Below, in pieces: positions 13,016 through 24,725 of a stretch of 64,000 bases of DNA. Location of the stretch: contig OU343162.1 of NCBI GenBank assembly GCA_910595825.1, positions 140,739,634-140,803,633 on the forward strand, in the 5' to 3' direction. Each line of letters begins with the position of its first letter. Within the stretch, counting starts at the first letter, position 1. A program made the position numbers and the translations under genes. The stretch comes from Philhelius pedissequus. Lineage: Eukaryota; Arthropoda; Insecta; Diptera; Syrphidae. The notes beneath the pieces were generated by a model. That model worked only from the letters and a program-made list of their open reading frames with translations, searched no databases and had not been told where the DNA came from.

Positions 13016-13830
13016 TACTTGCGATATAGGTACCATAGGACATGTTTTGCATTTGGAAAAAAATCGAACTCGAGATTTTAATCAAAGTTAACATTACGAT
13101 GATAGAGAACACCAAAAAAGTGGACCCGGAAATTCCGTCTGTCTGTCTGCAGAATGGTCTGCATCCTAAACGGCTTTAACCGATTTTGTTCAAACTTGGT
13201 GGTTAGGCGTTTTAGGTGATTGTCCAAAATAGATTTTTGAATCGTTGTTTTAGCCCCAAAAATAACTTTAGTTGCCATACAAATTTTTGTGCCATCTTAA
13301 TTATCTCGAAAACGGCTCTAACAATTTTGATAAAAATTGTTGTGCGTACTAACTTGAGTATGATCTACATTTTGGCCGAAAAAATTAAAAAATATTTTGT
13401 TATTAACGGTATCTGCCATACAACCATTTTATTTATTTTCGACTTTCTCATAAGCGGCTCAACGGATTTCGATAAAAATTGCATACATGATCTCCTTCAA
13501 ATTCTTAATAATACTGCATTTCGAAATATTCGAAAAATAGTTTTTTTTTGTATTTTTGAAAAAACAATAGTTTTTTTTTGTGAAAATTCATTTTTATAAT
13601 TAAATATTTAAAAATATATAATATAAAATATTTCAATTTATATAATTAAATATTTAAAATATTCATACCATTTTTTTGTAGAAAAAAATTAAGAATTTTT
13701 ATATATAAAAAATTATTGAAAAACGACTTTAAAAATAATTTTAGGCGTTTCCATTATGAATCTTTTGCATATAATGTGATTGAACATAGGAGCAAGTACT
13801 TGCGATCCAGTCGTGCATTTTATATTTTAT
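13016..13830 (+). repeat. Interspersed repeat X, fullest copy
   Basis: It runs from 'acttgcgatataggtacca', through the 'attacgatgatagagaacac' motif and a 'gtctgtctgtctg' tract, to 'acttgcgatccagtcgtgca'. Both ends contain 'acttgcgat'. Its reversed relatives end in 'cacgactggatggcacg'. No conserved reading frame spans it. It could be a non-autonomous transposon or LINE-derived; I cannot decide. Confidence 0.6.
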
Positions 13831-13900
13831 TCAATTTTATTTTTGTATCCAATTTCGGCTTTTACTTTCTGAAAACTCAACTGGGAATAGTTTGAAAAGA

Positions 13901-13981
13901 CTGACAATTAATTATGTGTGCACACGGTTGGTAGAAAATCTACCAATCTCTTAACCGTGTGCACACATAATTAATTGTCAG
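13901..13981. repeat. Perfect 29-bp inverted repeat (hairpin)
   Basis: The arms 13901-13929 and 13953-13981 are perfectly complementary ('ctgacaattaattatgtgtg' opens the left arm). They surround a 23-nt loop that has its own smaller stem ('ggtaga' / 'tctacc'). Related 'acaattaattgtcag' sequence occurs near 11966-11980. It is probably a snap-back MITE. Confidence 0.85.
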
Positions 13982-14029
13982 CTCATTCAATAATTGGTAG
14001 ATAAGTGTCAGGCATTTTTGTAATTAAAT

Positions 14030-14345
14030 AAAATCACATCGGCTAAAAAGAATTTCCAAAACACTTGATTTCAATTTAGATACACATTTTCTTGTATCAA
14101 TAATAATTAACTTGCTTATTTTTATGTTATTTTACCAGAAAAGTAGTTTAAGTTCAATAAACACATCCAAATTACACAAAACAAATTAACCCGATGATTT
14201 TGAAATTTTTATGTGTGTGTATTAGTGATTCTGTTTTCGATTCTGAAATGAAATCCAGAATCGTTTTCTGATCTGTTTAGAGTAACAACTGTCATTTTTT
14301 GGGGTCAGAACAGTTCTGGACTGCCAATCGCAAAGGCCATAAGCT
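14030..14345 (-). mobile_element. MITE F copy, inverted and partial
   Basis: This is the reverse complement of most of the complete element at 41976-42403. Shared landmarks include 'gattctgttttcgattctg', 'gtaacaactgtcatttt' and 'gatgtgatt'. The terminal 'gccaatcgcaaaggccat' at about 14325-14342 corresponds to one terminal repeat. A third partial copy is at 31165-31375. Confidence 0.7.
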
Positions 14346-15600
14346 TAAGTGTTAGAAGCCGATCTGTTTGTTCTACAAAGAGAAGCAAGAGAAGTGACAT
14401 TTGATGTTAAAGTGTCATACTAGTAAATGTAGAAAATGGAGTCAAGTGTCATTTGTGCTTTGACATTTATGTTGTAGACAGATAGAAAGTTATTACAACT
14501 GCTTCCAACTTTCGTTCTGTTGCTTTAACGCAGTGTGAATTTTGTCGTCGTTATTACATTTGTTTCAATTTCTAAGGAAAATTGGACAAAAATAGTACTC
14601 ATACGCCGCCGTGCACACTTCCTTAGCAGATTTAAAATTCATTAAGTAATTTTGTATATACATATGTATACCTTCATTATTTTTTTTTTTTTTATTAAAA
14701 TAATCTTTTATAGATTTTAAAAGGAAATTAAACATCAAGAGACCAACAGTAACACGCATAAACCGTAAATAACCCTTCTTGGTAATACAGCTTTACGGTT
14801 GCTATTATGGCCATAAAGGGTGTATTCGCAGAAGTTAACAGTAATCAATTTGATTTTATTGCCAATGAAAGGAGTTTAAAGAAAACACAAAGGAAAGGAG
14901 TAAATAAAAATCAAACTTAATAAATGGTAAAGCATAATAATGAAAATCGGTTTGCGTGCACTTAATCGATTTTCAGAGTTTGGTAAAGTATATATGAATA
15001 TGGATATATAGTAGGTATATACACATGTATGTATATATTAAACATGCAAATTTTGCTCATTTTACTAGGCTTTGGTGAGAATTGCATGTTAACATGTCAA
15101 CCTTCAATTTGATATCCTAACAAAAGCAACAATTATTTATATGTTGTGTTTATATGAAGATATTTGTAAATATATGTAAGTATAATTCAATCAACGAATG
15201 TTCAAAACCAAGTTCAAGACAAACCTTTGTGAGAACTTTGTGAAACATTTAGACTGTATTCAGATGAGTTTTTAAATGAATGAATCTTTGACTAGCAAGG
15301 AAAGCTTTAATTATATTTTGAAATAAGCATACTTTAATTTGCACACTTTTTGTGAGGAGAGAATTTCAACTTAAGGTTCTTCAGATTCTAGAGCAAAATT
15401 TTCAAGGTAAAATTACATATAATTGCTCATAAACTATCAAGGTATTCAGATTGTTCAATATTCCGCTTGTAAAGTAAAAATCAGAAACACATTTAAAAAG
15501 ACTGTTAAACTTAGCTGTCAGTTTTATTTTCTTACTCGACTCGCTGGTTCTTGTTTTTGGAAGCATGAGAGAATTTGAAAAAAAAACGACTGGGGGAAAT
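14346..15600. other. Intergenic DNA, no gene seen
   Basis: Short A/T-rich open frames only. No domain, RNA gene or clear transposon boundary is recognisable. Confidence 0.4.
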
Positions 15601-16148
15601 TGTGATATCATTATTCGTTTGTTTCGTTCTGAACTTATTCAGGGCGCGCTCTTTGAGCTCAGACAAAATCGACTGAGTATTTAGAGTTAATTGCTGAACA
15701 GACAATGAAATGACATTTGGTAATTTTTGTCAAGAGCGAAATGTGGCGAAAGTTGGCAGAATTTATTTTTTAACGAAAGATGGAAGTGGATTAACAAATT
15801 GCAAATTAATAGAGGCAAATGTCGAATTCGATTGACCGCCCGGAAGGCTTCCGAATATTTCTGAATGCGTTCGATTGGTATCAATTGACAGTTCCTCTCC
15901 TGGAAAGAAGAGAAATCTGATTCTGGTTTTGAAGTCAGAATCAAAACCAGAAGAATGCTCACACTCACATCCATTAAATGTCAAATTCGATGTTGTGTCA
16001 GCCATGTTAACAAAATAAAATAATCACGTTTATGCTTTTGAAATTTCCCGCCTTACACATACACTACAATTTAACTTCAGAATGGAGAATTTTGTGTTAA
16101 TTAATATATTCCATTGGGATCTCGGATCTTAGATTTCTTTCGGATTAG
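15601..16148. repeat. Adjacent fragments of two MITE families
   Basis: About 15620-15765 is a diverged fragment of the 32953-33443 family ('attgctgaacagac', 'aaatgacatttgg'). About 15825-16148 shares blocks with 53735-54045: 'attctggttttgaagtcag', 'ccattaaatgtcaaa', 'aacaaaataaaata' and 'tgggatc'. A similar 'gattctggatttgaaatcag' block occurs at 55920-55945. No coding sequence was seen. Confidence 0.5.
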
Positions 16149-16271
16149 TAATCAAAAATGACATAATAGTTCAAGTGTGTTTTTTTCACTTTTTACTTCA
16201 AATATTCATTAAATTACTTACTTTTCACTTTACACTTCAAAATAAAACTATTTTTTTCGACAAGGAACATA

Positions 16272-16735
16272 TTAGGTCTTATCCAGACTTTTTTGGGTAG
16301 AAATTTAAAGCCTATAAAATTTTGATGAGTGTAGATGAAATTCCTTCATAAAGAAATAAAGTAGAAAAAAGTCTGAAACTATCCTTGTGCACAATTTTAT
16401 GCTAATTTTTAAACGTCAAAACAACGTTTTTTTATATTCTTGTTTGTTTAAAATTAACATTTTTTTCTCTTCAAACTAATAATTTTGTATTTTAGTACAT
16501 TTAAATTGTATTTATTTCTTTAACAAATCTTTTCGCACAACAACCAGGAGACGTTTTTTTTTCTTTTATGATAAACGTCAAACGGACAATTGTACATTTT
16601 CTGCCAACAATTTGCAATGTTTGTAGACACATTTATTGGGCAGAAATTGGCAAGAAATTGTCACGAAGGGGAAATATTTTACTCTCTCCAGCGCGCTCTC
16701 TTTTGTCCAAAACGACCAAATTTATAATAGGGTTT
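16272..16735 (-). mobile_element. MITE A copy, one terminus lost
   Basis: It begins with 'taggtcttatccagacttt', matching the terminal repeat of the complete element at 41010-41466 read in reverse. It contains the same internal landmarks ('gtgcacaattttatgc', 'attgggcagaaattggcaag', 'ttttactctctcc'). It ends at 'ccaaatttataat' just short of the expected second terminal repeat. Confidence 0.7.
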
Positions 16736-17009
16736 TCGTTTCGTAAATTTATATTTTGATCTATACATACATTGATTTTTTTCGTAACGAATCGAATACG
16801 TTTGTAGAATCGTTTTTATTTGCTATATTATGGATGCATATTTTTGTCTGCGAATCAGCTAAAATTGAGTCGAACGTTGTTTTTAATTTCAAGTTTATAA
16901 GTCCGAAAATGAGTTGGACGAATAAATTAATTTCCTTAAAACTGCTTCCATTTTAACTCAAAACTTTTTTAATTCATTCTTGCAACCGAAACAAATTATT
17001 ATCAAACAA

Positions 17010-17225
17010 GAACTTGTCGCTCTGATGGCTGTCAATTATAATGCATAGTGGTGCTAGTAACAGAGAGATAGATCTGCCGAAAAATCCAGATCTGCAAAAT
17101 TGATTTAAAATCAAAAAAATAAATCAATATTGTTGGCCAATCGAAGGCAAAAATTGTCAAAATCAGATTTATGACAGATCTAAATCAAAAATAAATTGAT
17201 TTTTGTTACCAACCGAAAACCCCAT
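17010..17225. repeat. Dispersed repeat shared with 55746-55905
   Basis: Both loci carry, in the same order, 'ggctgtcaatt', 'gatctgccgaaaa' or a close variant, 'tctgcaaaattgattt' and 'tttttgttacca'. The family is unknown to me and no open frame is associated. Confidence 0.55.
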
Positions 17226-19040
17226 ATGAAATCTTGCTAAAAACGCATGATCCGTTTTGACAGATTTTGTTTAGAAATAATTCGATTGTGTTCAGAAAAA
17301 AAAACAAATGTTTGGTTGTTTGGAATTCGACATAAAACTTCGATTTGGTGTCATTTTGAATTTGTTTTTTTTTTAACTCCATTTTGTAGAATATCTACGT
17401 ATATAAAGCAGTACTTTTTTCTTCATTTTAATCAATTCAATTAAACTAATTTCAGCGCATGCAATTTAATAAATAGACAAATGAAACACTTTATTTCATC
17501 TAATATTTTAGTTGACCACCATACCAACCATAATGTCATAAAGCCTTCCAAATGCTGCTGGAAAATTAGCATCAAATTTATAAATTGAAAATGAAAATTA
17601 ATTTCATGCATACATAAACACAATATATGTACCTCGTTTCAAAGTGTTGTTGGTATTTTATTATGGACGGCAATATTACATATAGTTATTTAGGAACTTA
17701 AAGCATATGCATATAATAATTTGATTAAGTTGGAATTTGTTTGTAAACCAAAGGGTTCCAAATTATGTTATGCATAACATACATATATGAGATTAGTATA
17801 TGTTATCATGATATGAAATTCTTAAAATAAGTTCAATAATATTGAACTATTTCATTTGGTAGAAAATTAAGTCGGATAAATTTAAATTAATAGTTTAATT
17901 ATGAGGGTTTAAGGGAATTCATTAATGCTAAATTGTGTGATATTGTTCGTTATGACAAAACTGCTGATGTTAGGTCATTTTGAATGGATCAGTACAACAT
18001 TTAAAATATTTTATCGGAATTTTAATCTAATTAACGTTTATCCCGTTCAAGAAAAAAAAACGATTATTTGCAGTTACAAAAACTTAAACCTACAAAAAGG
18101 CAATCAAGAGCAACAGAAAAAAGTTAAGAATTGCCTTTTGAAATTAATATATTTTATTAAACAAACATGGTGGGCTGTCAAACTTGTAAAAATTGTAGTT
18201 CGTGAGCTTGTTTGAACAAATCAAACAGAACTAAGCAATAATGAAAATCGTCAGAATGATGCAGCAAAATTTACTGATAAATAACATATCAAAATATGTA
18301 TATAAAACTAACGAATATAAATCGTGTTTTATTGGAAGTTGCTATATGCAGCGCAAACAATATAACAATACCAAAGCCAAGAACATTGTGAGGATAAATG
18401 AGTCAAAGCCAGTTTTACAAGCCTGGTTCAATTATTTGAGCCGTGGTTCAGCTATTTTAATTCTTAATTTCGGTAGACTAGCTGAGGTTTAACGATAGGT
18501 ATGTTACAAATATGTGGTAGCAGCTAAATGCATGTTTGAATTATCGTTGAACCTCAGTTAAATTTATTGAATTACAAGTTAAATCTTTTCAATTAGCTCT
18601 TAGTAATCTAAGGAATATTTGAGTGTAGTTAGAGAGAAATATAAATCGAATGTCAATATAAAAGGAACATTGTGTTTTTTTTTCGATTTTAATCGCAATC
18701 TGGAATTAAAAGGCAATTTTTATAATTGATAGAAAATAATGTACGTCCGTTTGACCGCAGATTGCTTAGACCGATGGGTAAATGCAGATCAAGGCAAGGC
18801 AATAAAATTATAACGGATTTTTGTAGAACAGGTAAATACAAGCATTTCTTTCAATGAGGGGAGGCGGGGAGTGTTTCTCCCCCATTTTGAACGGGAAGGT
18901 TAATTTTCTTAAAAAAAAAATTAAAATCAAATGATGAGTATAGCATTTTTTCCGAAATTTAGAGTTTGAAATTAATTTGTTTCCAATAAAACTATTAATG
19001 GCAATTATGTACTTAATTTTAAACAAGATAATAAAACAGA
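17226..19040. other. Intergenic DNA with a small inverted repeat
   Basis: No gene was found. At about 18480-18560 'gctgaggtttaacgata' is followed by 'attatcgttgaacctcagt', an imperfect inverted repeat like the one at 54710-54800. The open frames here are A/T-rich and look random. Confidence 0.4.
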
Positions 19041-19045
19041 CTCTT

Positions 19046-19916
19046 AACTTTAAAAATAAAATTCACGACTGGATGGCACGTACTTTCTCTTATTTATCTT
19101 CAATAAATCCAAGAAAATATTTTTCGGAAATATTCATTTCATTTAGAATTTAAATGACCTCTTGTATAAAAAAAGTGTTCATCAAAATCCGTTCAGCCGT
19201 TCATGAAATAGTTGAAATTCATATACACGGTTACCTTTATGACAGGTACGGGTACCGTTAATACCATTTCAATTATTGAGCACATTTCTTGTATCAAAAT
19301 CGTTAAAGCTGTTTTCGATTTATGTATGTATTTATGTAATTGAAATTACATTACATTACATATTATACTACTCCGTAGATAAATCTACGAAGTAGAGACA
19401 CTGAAGCACTGGCAACGAGACCATTGGCTTTAAACATCACATACATTAATACAACAAAGAGAGACAGAGAAAGGAAGAACACACAACAGAAGAAACACAT
19501 GTCAACAGCACGTGGTTGGTTTCCGACGGTCCACCATCTTAGTACTAACCACGCGCAACGATGCTTGATTTCGCTGATCTATGGGAAGCGATGCTTTCAT
19601 CGGAGCCAAGGCCGTTGACTAATAATTGAAATTGATATTTATCATTTTTTCCCCCAAAATGTGTATAGCAGGTACCGTTAGTTTTAGAGCTAAAAAAGAA
19701 TCGAGCCAGGCGCTTAACGCTTGAGTACCAATTGTGAAGGAAATCGCTGCAGCCGTTTTGGCTGTAGAGCGGTCTAAAGACAGACTGCGGAATTGAGGGA
19801 CCGAATTTTTTGGTATTGCCTATCATCGTAATGTCAAGTATGATTAAAATCTCTAGTTCGTTTTTTTTCCAAATGCAAAACTTGCACTACTAGTACCATT
19901 ATTGCAAGTAAGAATG
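19046..19916 (-). repeat. Interspersed repeat X, reversed and split by a SINE
   Basis: It starts with 'aaaattcacgactggatgg' and ends with 'ttgcactactagtaccatt'. In reverse it matches the order of the copy at 13016-13830. It is interrupted by the 5S-derived SINE at 19348-19622, so X was here first. Confidence 0.6.
19348..19622 (-). mobile_element. 5S-rRNA-derived SINE (SINE3-like)
   Basis: On the minus strand the first ~120 nt (19619-19500) resemble a complete 5S rRNA. It opens 'gtcaacggcc' and closes 'gctgttgac' (terminal helix). It has 'gcgaaatcaagcatcg' at the A-box region and 'ggttagtactaagatggtgg' at the C-box region, close to the 'GGTTAGTACTTAGATGGGGG' of insect 5S genes. A body of ~150 nt follows, with a hairpin ('cttcgtagat' / 'atctacggag'), and then a tail of 'atgta'-type repeats. 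An 11-bp direct repeat 'taattgaaatt' flanks it (19337-19347 and 19623-19633). It is not a functional 5S gene because it diverges at many positions. Confidence 0.8.
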
Positions 19917-19971
19917 TGCAATACTTAAATACATTATCTACCGTTATTTCTAATTTTGTTTTCATTTTAAA

Positions 19972-20178
19972 GGTAGAATCGCACTGAGGGAAACTGCACT
20001 GCAATGGTACTGCGCGACTCTCCGCGACAAAATATTATTCAAATGTTATTCGTATGAAACTGTATGAGCTATGTATTTCACATACTAAGCGGTAAATGAA
20101 CTTCCAAAATTTCACACAAATACGCCGTAAAGTATTGTTCTGTTGCAGTGCAGTTCCACCGAATGTGGTGTTACCTTA
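19972..20178. mobile_element. Short MITE with imperfect terminal inverted repeats
   Basis: The left end 'aaggtagaatcgcactg' followed by 'gaaactgcactgcaa' is matched in inverse at the right end by 'ttgcagtgcagtt' followed by 'gtggtgttacctt'. The element is about 205 bp and has no reading frame. Confidence 0.65.
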
Positions 20179-22405
20179 AGTGTGTTTTTTTTTTCTTAGA
20201 AAATTGCCTCCCTCCCAAATGGGGTATAAACTAGATGTCCTTACCAAATTGTTAATTTATTTTTAGCTTAGTCATGATATTGCCTTTTATCGATGGTAAA
20301 GATTTTGGTAATAAACCGAAATACATAATATCTATGTTATAAGCTTTAAATAAAACAAATTGTTTGAATGATTTGAAAGAGAAAACATCCCTTGCCCTTA
20401 CATTTTATACTTTCTCTTTTATATTTAAATTGAGAAAAAAGCTTCAAAATATAGCTTTTATTTTTATCCATTTTATCCTAGCTTTTTCGGAGTAAAGTTT
20501 ACATTTAAAAAGAGAAAATATCCCTAAGAATGCACACTTAAGAGAGTAATCGTAAAACTTTGTAATAAATTTTGTGAGCTTAATTAAGTTGCAAATAGCA
20601 ATTGCCTTCTAATTCTACCGCATTTTAAGCTGATTTATAATTGAGCCTGATTATTAGGCACATACACTATACAATCCATTCCAATTATGAGAACTTCATA
20701 AAGTTAGGAACTTAACTTCAAATTGATATTTTGTTACAAATGTGCACAATACATAATTCACTTTTGGATTCATTTGGGTAAATTGAAATGTGATTTTAGC
20801 TTTTGATATTCATTTATGGTTTCACTCATCTAATCATTCAGATGTCTTGTCTCTAAATTGAAGTGAAAATGTTTGTTTTGATCAAATTTAGTTTTTACGT
20901 TTGAATTTGAATGTTTAAACGCTTCTTAATTGGAAAGTCATATACCTACAACCAATTTTCATTTGGATTATACGATACCTAAGGTTCGTCGTTCTTATCG
21001 TTCGAATTTTTACGAATAGTCTAGTCCGTCCAAAAACGTATACGTACCTTTTAGATACATGAACATTTTCAAATCACAACCAGTTAATATTTCGAGGTTA
21101 CATGAAGAATACACTATTAAAAAAAGCCGAAAGCTATTGCCCAGTTGTTAGTTAGTATCTTTAGCAATTACCTACCAACAATACTTCAGGCAATTTGGCT
21201 TTAGAGTTTACAGTCTGAATCCAATTGTTCTCAATGCAGAGAAGAGGGTTTACCCTAGAGCCAAACCATTCAATGAGAGAGAGATACTCAAATTGGCCTT
21301 AGGGAGGGAAGACACTGTCATGCCTGCAGTTGTTTAAAACGTTAAAGGGCAATAATGCTTTAAATCCCGCCTGAAAAAAAAGTCTAGTTGTAAACCAGGT
21401 CCTTAAAGCCTTACTGAAAACCGGCAAAAACTTACTATTTTTCCAGGTGAGTATCAGTATTTTTTTTCATTGTCTGATGATCTTAAAGCCCCAAACTACA
21501 AATACCGACGAGCGTTATGAAACATTATATGACAAGGACAACCATCCTGTATTGACACATCCAAGGACGTTTTCCATTAATTTAAATTTAATCTTTCTTT
21601 GCATTTACCTATGTCGTATCGTATAAGTGCATAATCATCCCTAAAAAATGATACCTTTACATAAAACTTAATAGTTTATTTAAAACCAGAACACCATTTA
21701 TGGAATACTGTATTGAAATCCACATTTTCACAGTTCATGGATCTCTTATCAACAGACAAGGAGTCATCATGAAAGAAAAAGTGTAAAATAAACTTTGGAA
21801 CCCGCGTTCTTTTAAACAATTTTTCATAGAATGTAAAAATATGAACACTCTTATCTTTAACATGCTAAAATATGAAATCAATTCCCATGTCCTAATAATT
21901 CCATTATTTTTTTTTTATAAACATATACATATACCTACTTCACATTTTAACTTAACTTTCAGGAGTTCAAAAATGGTGTACTCCTTTATAGAGTATGTTG
22001 ATTCAAATACTTATATACAGGAATGGGAAGATATATCATCTTATCAACTATGGGGGAGGCAATGTCAGACATCATGAGGATTTTACATTAAATTTCTTTA
22101 CCTACATACTTTTTGCTTGGTTCTATATCAATGGCTTTAGGGAATTTCAATGTTAAATGGAACCTTGCAGTGATGGTTTTGGATATGCGGTTTTATTTAA
22201 AAGAAAACACGACACAAAAAAACACCTAACACAAAAGTCTGTGTGAGATGACCTTGAACTTTTATTAAATTAAATATTTATCACGTTTAAGCACATACAG
22301 AAAAGCTGCATTGTTTTATAATTTGTTGATATCATGGAAGACAGCTATGATTAAAGTTGGTCTCTAAAAATCGGTATATTCAGTCACAACTATCTAGTTG
22401 TACAT
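20179..22405. other. Intergenic DNA, nothing recognised
   Basis: A/T-rich sequence without supported genes or RNA genes. A few short frames exist but show no domain. Confidence 0.4.
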
Positions 22406-22408
22406 TAT

Positions 22409-22905
22409 GGTATTTTTTTTTTTTTTTTTTTTATAATCTACATGCGCTCAAGGGATTATGAATACCGTTTAAATGTTTCAACACAGCGCGGGCGTGAGGG
22501 TGAGGTTAAGGAAGAGAAAGAATGATAGGAAAGATGTGTGGCGCGATATTCGGAGACTGTAGGTGGTTGTTGTCTCAGATTTTATCTCCGGGGATGGTGG
22601 CTGAACTAATGCGGAGAAATTTCCGTGTCTTATTTATCGATGTCCCTTATAATTCGCATTAACTTTTTTATTCTTTTGTCATATTTTATCGGTATACTAG
22701 TTTTACTCAATCACATGTTGTTAGTTCTATGCCTAAACAGCATGTAATGAGTAAACCAGCAACTCATTGTATGACATTTATTTTTAGAATTGGTTTTTAA
22801 TGGAAAAATAAGAAGACATAGACTACGGCAGGGATCGAACCTGTGACCATGAGGTTGACAGGCGAACACACAACTATCGCGCCACGGCCACCCCCGTGGA
22901 TTTTT
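22409..22905 (-). mobile_element. tRNA-derived SINE
   Basis: On the minus strand the element opens at about 22905 with a tRNA-like head. It has 'gtggccgtggcgcgatagtt' (A-box region), then 'cacaggttcgatccctgc' with a perfect pol III B box (ggttcgatccc). A ~400-nt unrelated body follows, and the element ends in an A tail, seen as the T run at 22411-22433 on the plus strand. The head lacks a full cloverleaf, so it is not a tRNA gene. About 24570-24720 has a similar B box and a shared body motif ('cctatcattct'). Confidence 0.75.
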
Positions 22906-23109
22906 TGTTGTTAATTTTTTGTAAGTCAGTCTGACAGTTGTATCATAAATATATCAAATCAGATTTCTTGACCAAATGTTCTGATTACTGATCAGATGAA
23001 CTTTTCTCAACACATTTATAATGGCCTACCAGCCGAACTATTTAGAGTAACAGGATATGAATTGGTAAATAGCATAAGCTAATTTATCTGCTAAATTAAC
23101 TCGGATGAA

Positions 23110-23640
23110 AGTATCTCCAATAAATGTGCCTCCGAAATAGTGTACATTGCTCCGAAATGCTCCAACTACAGAGGAATTAGTGTCCTAATTTCCGTCAGCT
23201 ATCCTATGTGATCGCCTAAAACCTTTTGTCGAACGATCTGATCAGCCCTATTAGTGTGGTTTTAGGCCAGGCAAGTCAACTATTGATCAAATCTTCGCAT
23301 TCCGACAGATTTTAGAAAAGACCCAGGAATTCCAAATCGCTGCACACCACATGCTTATCGATTTTAAAGTCCCGTATGATGTAGTGAATAGGAACGAATT
23401 ATACAGAGCCGTATCATATATCGGCATTTGTGCCAAGCTCGTCCGCTTGTGCAGGATGTTGATGGAGAAACGAAGTATATGCTGTTATCGAAAAAGTAAT
23501 CTCAACATTATCGACTCGGGAAAAACTTCACGATGGCGATGGTTAGATAACTTCAAAGTAGTTGAGAGGGATTTGTCTACCTGAGGTCCATTACTATTAC
23601 CTCATAAAACGATATCAGTGCAAGTGCAGAAATCAAATGA
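23110..23640 (+). pseudogene. Degenerate LINE reverse transcriptase
   Basis: The plus strand encodes, with frameshifts, a 'NYRGISVL' motif, 'CGFRPGKSTIDQIFAFRQIL', 'HHMLIDFKVPYDVVNRNELY' (motif A region with one catalytic Asp) and 'GICAKLVRLCRMLME'. This is a non-LTR RT of a different style from that at 4027-5497. Motif C was not found. Confidence 0.7.
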
Positions 23641-23975
23641 ATAATTTCGATCGACGAGGATAAGGTCACTTTTTTAGTGCTACTAGACTATTCCCAGGCA
23701 TTTGATACTATCAACCACAGCATGTTATGTCAAAAGCTATAGCATATATATAATATCTCATAAGAGGCTGTAAAATCTTATATCATCATAAATATCTCGG
23801 AAAGACGTCAAGCAGTTGTTGTTAGAGATCCGATTTCAGATTTCTTGTCCCTGCCATTTGGAGTTCAATTTCGGGATCATTTTTCTCCATATACATAAAT
23901 GAAGTTCCAAAAATTATTCGCCACTGTGATGAACATCTATTTGCTGACGATCTACACCTGATATAAAGTTATCCC
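23641..23975 (+). pseudogene. Second LINE reverse-transcriptase fragment
   Basis: It encodes 'LVLLDYSQAFDTINHSMLC' (motif A) and then degraded sequence including 'DFLSLPFGVQF'. A remnant of motif C ('HLFADDLHL'-like) may lie near 23935-23960. It directly abuts the previous fragment but belongs to a different, jockey-like family. Confidence 0.65.
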
Positions 23976-24499
23976 TTAAATGAGGATTTGAGATCAATCA
24001 GATATTTGTCAGTCAAATCTCACTTTGAAACCTCAATAAACCAAATGTCTGGTTATTTCCAAAAGGATTATCGATTTTTTGCAAACCAGGCCCATGTTCT
24101 GTAACTTTCGAATCGATAAAATTAGCCGAGAAACAAAAAAAAAAATGTTTGTTTTGTTGTTAAGATGCCAAAACGGCTTTCTCAATTTATCACGTTCCAT
24201 TGGAGAATCCCAGTTAAACAAATTAAAAATTTAAGGTAAACTTACAGAAACCCTTTTTTCAGAGGCGTTAAATGAGGAAAAGTTATCGCCTGAGTTACAG
24301 AACATAGGCCCTGGAAATTATAAGTCACAGAAAAATTAATGGTGCGTTTAATAGTATCGGCCCGGTATGTTTTTGTATTACGTCGCCGAGATCATATCTC
24401 GTTATTTGCTAAGAGTATCTATGGCATCAACTTTGAGAACCTTGTGAAAATGAGAACATTGGTAAAACTTTTTAATATTGCTCAAACGCATTTTCAAAT

Positions 24500-24725
24500 C
24501 AATTCATTACTCCCCGCTTCACATGTCTGTCTTCAGAGCGACAGTTTCTCTGTTGTTGTGCTTGACTGCTAACTTAACTGGGTTCGATCCCCACGCTAGG
24601 CAGCATTTTTTCTACTCCTCCAATATTAATTGGATGCCGCCCGTGGGTTAAAATGAGATAGTAAATACCTAATTCCCAAAACCACTGTGTCCACAAAAGA
24701 ATTCTTTCCTATCATTCTATTCCGT
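24500..24725 (+). mobile_element. Possible tRNA-derived SINE fragment
   Basis: A pol III B box with flanking bases, 'ctgggttcgatccccacg', lies at about 24577-24594. It is followed by a body ending in 'ttctttcctatcattct', a motif shared with the SINE at 22409-22905. The A-box region is weak, so the call is tentative. Confidence 0.4.

Noticed and set aside
19500..19619. Functional 5S rRNA gene
   Set aside because: Many substitutions against insect 5S, attached SINE body and tail, and a target-site duplication.
22825..22905. tRNA gene on the minus strand
   Set aside because: A perfect B box, but no full cloverleaf; a SINE body and A tail follow.
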